DNA from: UMGS1781 sp045628105
GTDB taxonomy: Bacteria; Bacillota; Clostridia; TANB77; CAG-508
Direction: 5' to 3'
Length of the DNA: 5,898 bases
Assembly (NCBI GenBank): GCA_045628105.1
Contig: JAZQOX010000017.1
Span: forward strand, 1 to 5,898
Every line of letters starts with the position of its first letter. Within the stretch, counting starts at the first letter, position 1. The notes beneath the pieces were generated by a model that was given only the letters and a program-made list of their open reading frames with translations, searched no databases and had not been told where the DNA came from. Of this stretch, positions 5,255 to 5,898 are shown piece after piece. The position numbers were made by a program, and so were the translations under genes.

Positions 5255-5898
5255 TTGAAAGAAAAGGAAGATTTAATTGCAAATGCAAAAAGAAGATTAC
5301 TTGCAAAATATCCAAGATTTGGTAGTGAGATTGCATCTATAAGTATTAAATATAATAAAAATTTAAAAAATCATACAGCTGGAACAGATGGTAAGAATAT
5401 ATATATAGACCCAGATTATTTTGCTAGTTTAAGTAATGATGATAAATTGTTTTTAATAGCACATGAAATAATGCATATAAAATTTATGCATGCAGATAGA
5501 TTGGTAAACAAAAATGGAGAAATGAGAGATGTAAAGCTATGGAACATAGCAACAGATGCTATTATTAATGCAAATTTACAAAGAGATGGTTTTAAAATTA
5601 AAGAGGGATATGTAAATAGACCAGAAGCATTGCAATACTCCGCAGAAGAATATTATCAGATTTTACTGCAAGAAAAAGGCATAAATGGAGAAAATCAAGG
5701 AAAACAAGGTAGCCAAGGTGAAAAAGGAGAAGAGCAACAAAATAGCCAGGGTGAAAAAGAAAAAGAACAACAAGGTAGCCAAGGTGAAGCAGGAAAAGAA
5801 CAACAAGGTAGCCAGGGTGAAGCAGGAAAAGAACAACAAGGTAGCCAAGGTGAAAAAGGAGAAGAACAACAAGGTAGCCAAGGTGAAAAAGGAAAAGA
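5255..5898 (+). CDS. Putative metallopeptidase (DUF2201-type), partner of the AAA+ ATPase; runs off the window
   Basis: The frame is open from here to the window end (214 codons) with no stop. I chose TTG at 5255 because AGAAAGGA (5236-5243) lies 11 nt upstream; an in-frame GTG at 5246 sits only 2 nt from that site, too near. Residues 1-69 are a helical lead (MKEKEDLIANAKRRLLAKY) followed by a beta-hairpin with DGKNIYIDPDYF. HEIMHIKFMH (70-79) is a zincin HExxH motif with His70, Glu71 and His74. A downstream segment with WNIATDAIINANLQ fits the usual helix of the DUF2201 N-terminal putative metallopeptidase domain. From residue 151 the sequence becomes 11-residue tandem repeats. In this family a VWA-like domain normally follows, which would lie beyond the window; I cannot confirm it. 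It is the third gene of the operon, 47 nt after the 91-residue gene. Confidence 0.85.
   Translation, partial: MKEKEDLIANAKRRLLAKYPRFGSEIASISIKYNKNLKNHTAGTDGKNIYIDPDYFASLSNDDKLFLIAHEIMHIKFMHADRLVNKNGEMRDVKLWNIATDAIINANLQRDGFKIKEGYVNRPEALQYSAEEYYQILLQEKGINGENQGKQGSQGEKGEEQQNSQGEKEKEQQGSQGEAGKEQQGSQGEAGKEQQGSQGEKGEEQQGSQGEKGK
5705..5898 (+). repeat. 33-bp tandem repeats encoding collagen-like GSQGEKGEEQQ units
   Basis: The phase recurs exactly every 33 bp at 5705, 5738, 5771, 5804, 5837 and 5870, and continues past the window. Each unit encodes 11 residues of the form QGSQGEKGEEQ, with EK/EA and EE/KE alternatives. Two or three Gly-x-x triplets are interrupted by a QQ pair. Unit 2 has Asn in place of the Gly that starts the triplet. 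The length keeps the frame when units are gained or lost. It is a charged, disordered-looking linker within the metallopeptidase gene. Confidence 0.93.

Noticed and set aside
5705..5898. CRISPR array
   Set aside because: The units are contiguous 33-bp repeats with no unique spacers and stay in one coding frame.

Overview
The window is very AT-rich DNA with strong AGGAGG-type ribosome binding sites, AGA/AAA-rich codon use and a TTG start. It also carries relics of two sporulation-type regulators, a Spo0A-like response regulator and a SigE/SigK-like sigma factor. Together these point to a low-GC, spore-forming-lineage Firmicute, most likely a Clostridia member. I cannot name a species.

Region 1 (1-2590) looks like accessory or decaying DNA. 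It opens with the end of a sigma-factor gene (region 4). A very similar tail, about 90% identical over 154 nt, recurs at 2390-2543, so the two form direct repeats around roughly 2.2 kb. Between them, on the minus strand, is a two-gene transcription unit: a secreted zinc metalloprotease of the metzincin type (1566-994), then a membrane-anchored or exported protein of unknown function (980-216). It ends in a T-rich terminator. On the plus strand are a frameshifted, internally deleted Spo0A-like regulator (1752-2206) and a sigma factor that has lost its N-terminal half (2209-2530). Both sigma tails carry the same +1 frame break at the same base. Most differences between them past the break are still silent in the shifted frame, which makes the break more interesting than ordinary decay.

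Region 2 (2590-5898) is an intact plus-strand operon. A near-consensus extended -10 sigma-A promoter (2634-2662) has its -35 inside one arm of a perfect 11-bp inverted repeat, which looks like an operator. The genes are a large MoxR-type AAA+ ATPase with an unusual N-terminal domain and a duplicated 21-residue linker (2702-4927), a 91-residue protein of unknown function (4932-5207), and the start of a putative metallopeptidase of the DUF2201 type (5255-end). That last gene enters a collagen-like 11-residue tandem repeat and leaves the window before any VWA domain could be seen. The set fits the known pattern in which a MoxR ATPase works with a VWA/metallopeptidase partner. The N-terminal domain of the ATPase, the small middle gene and the dedicated operator make this version worth a second look.
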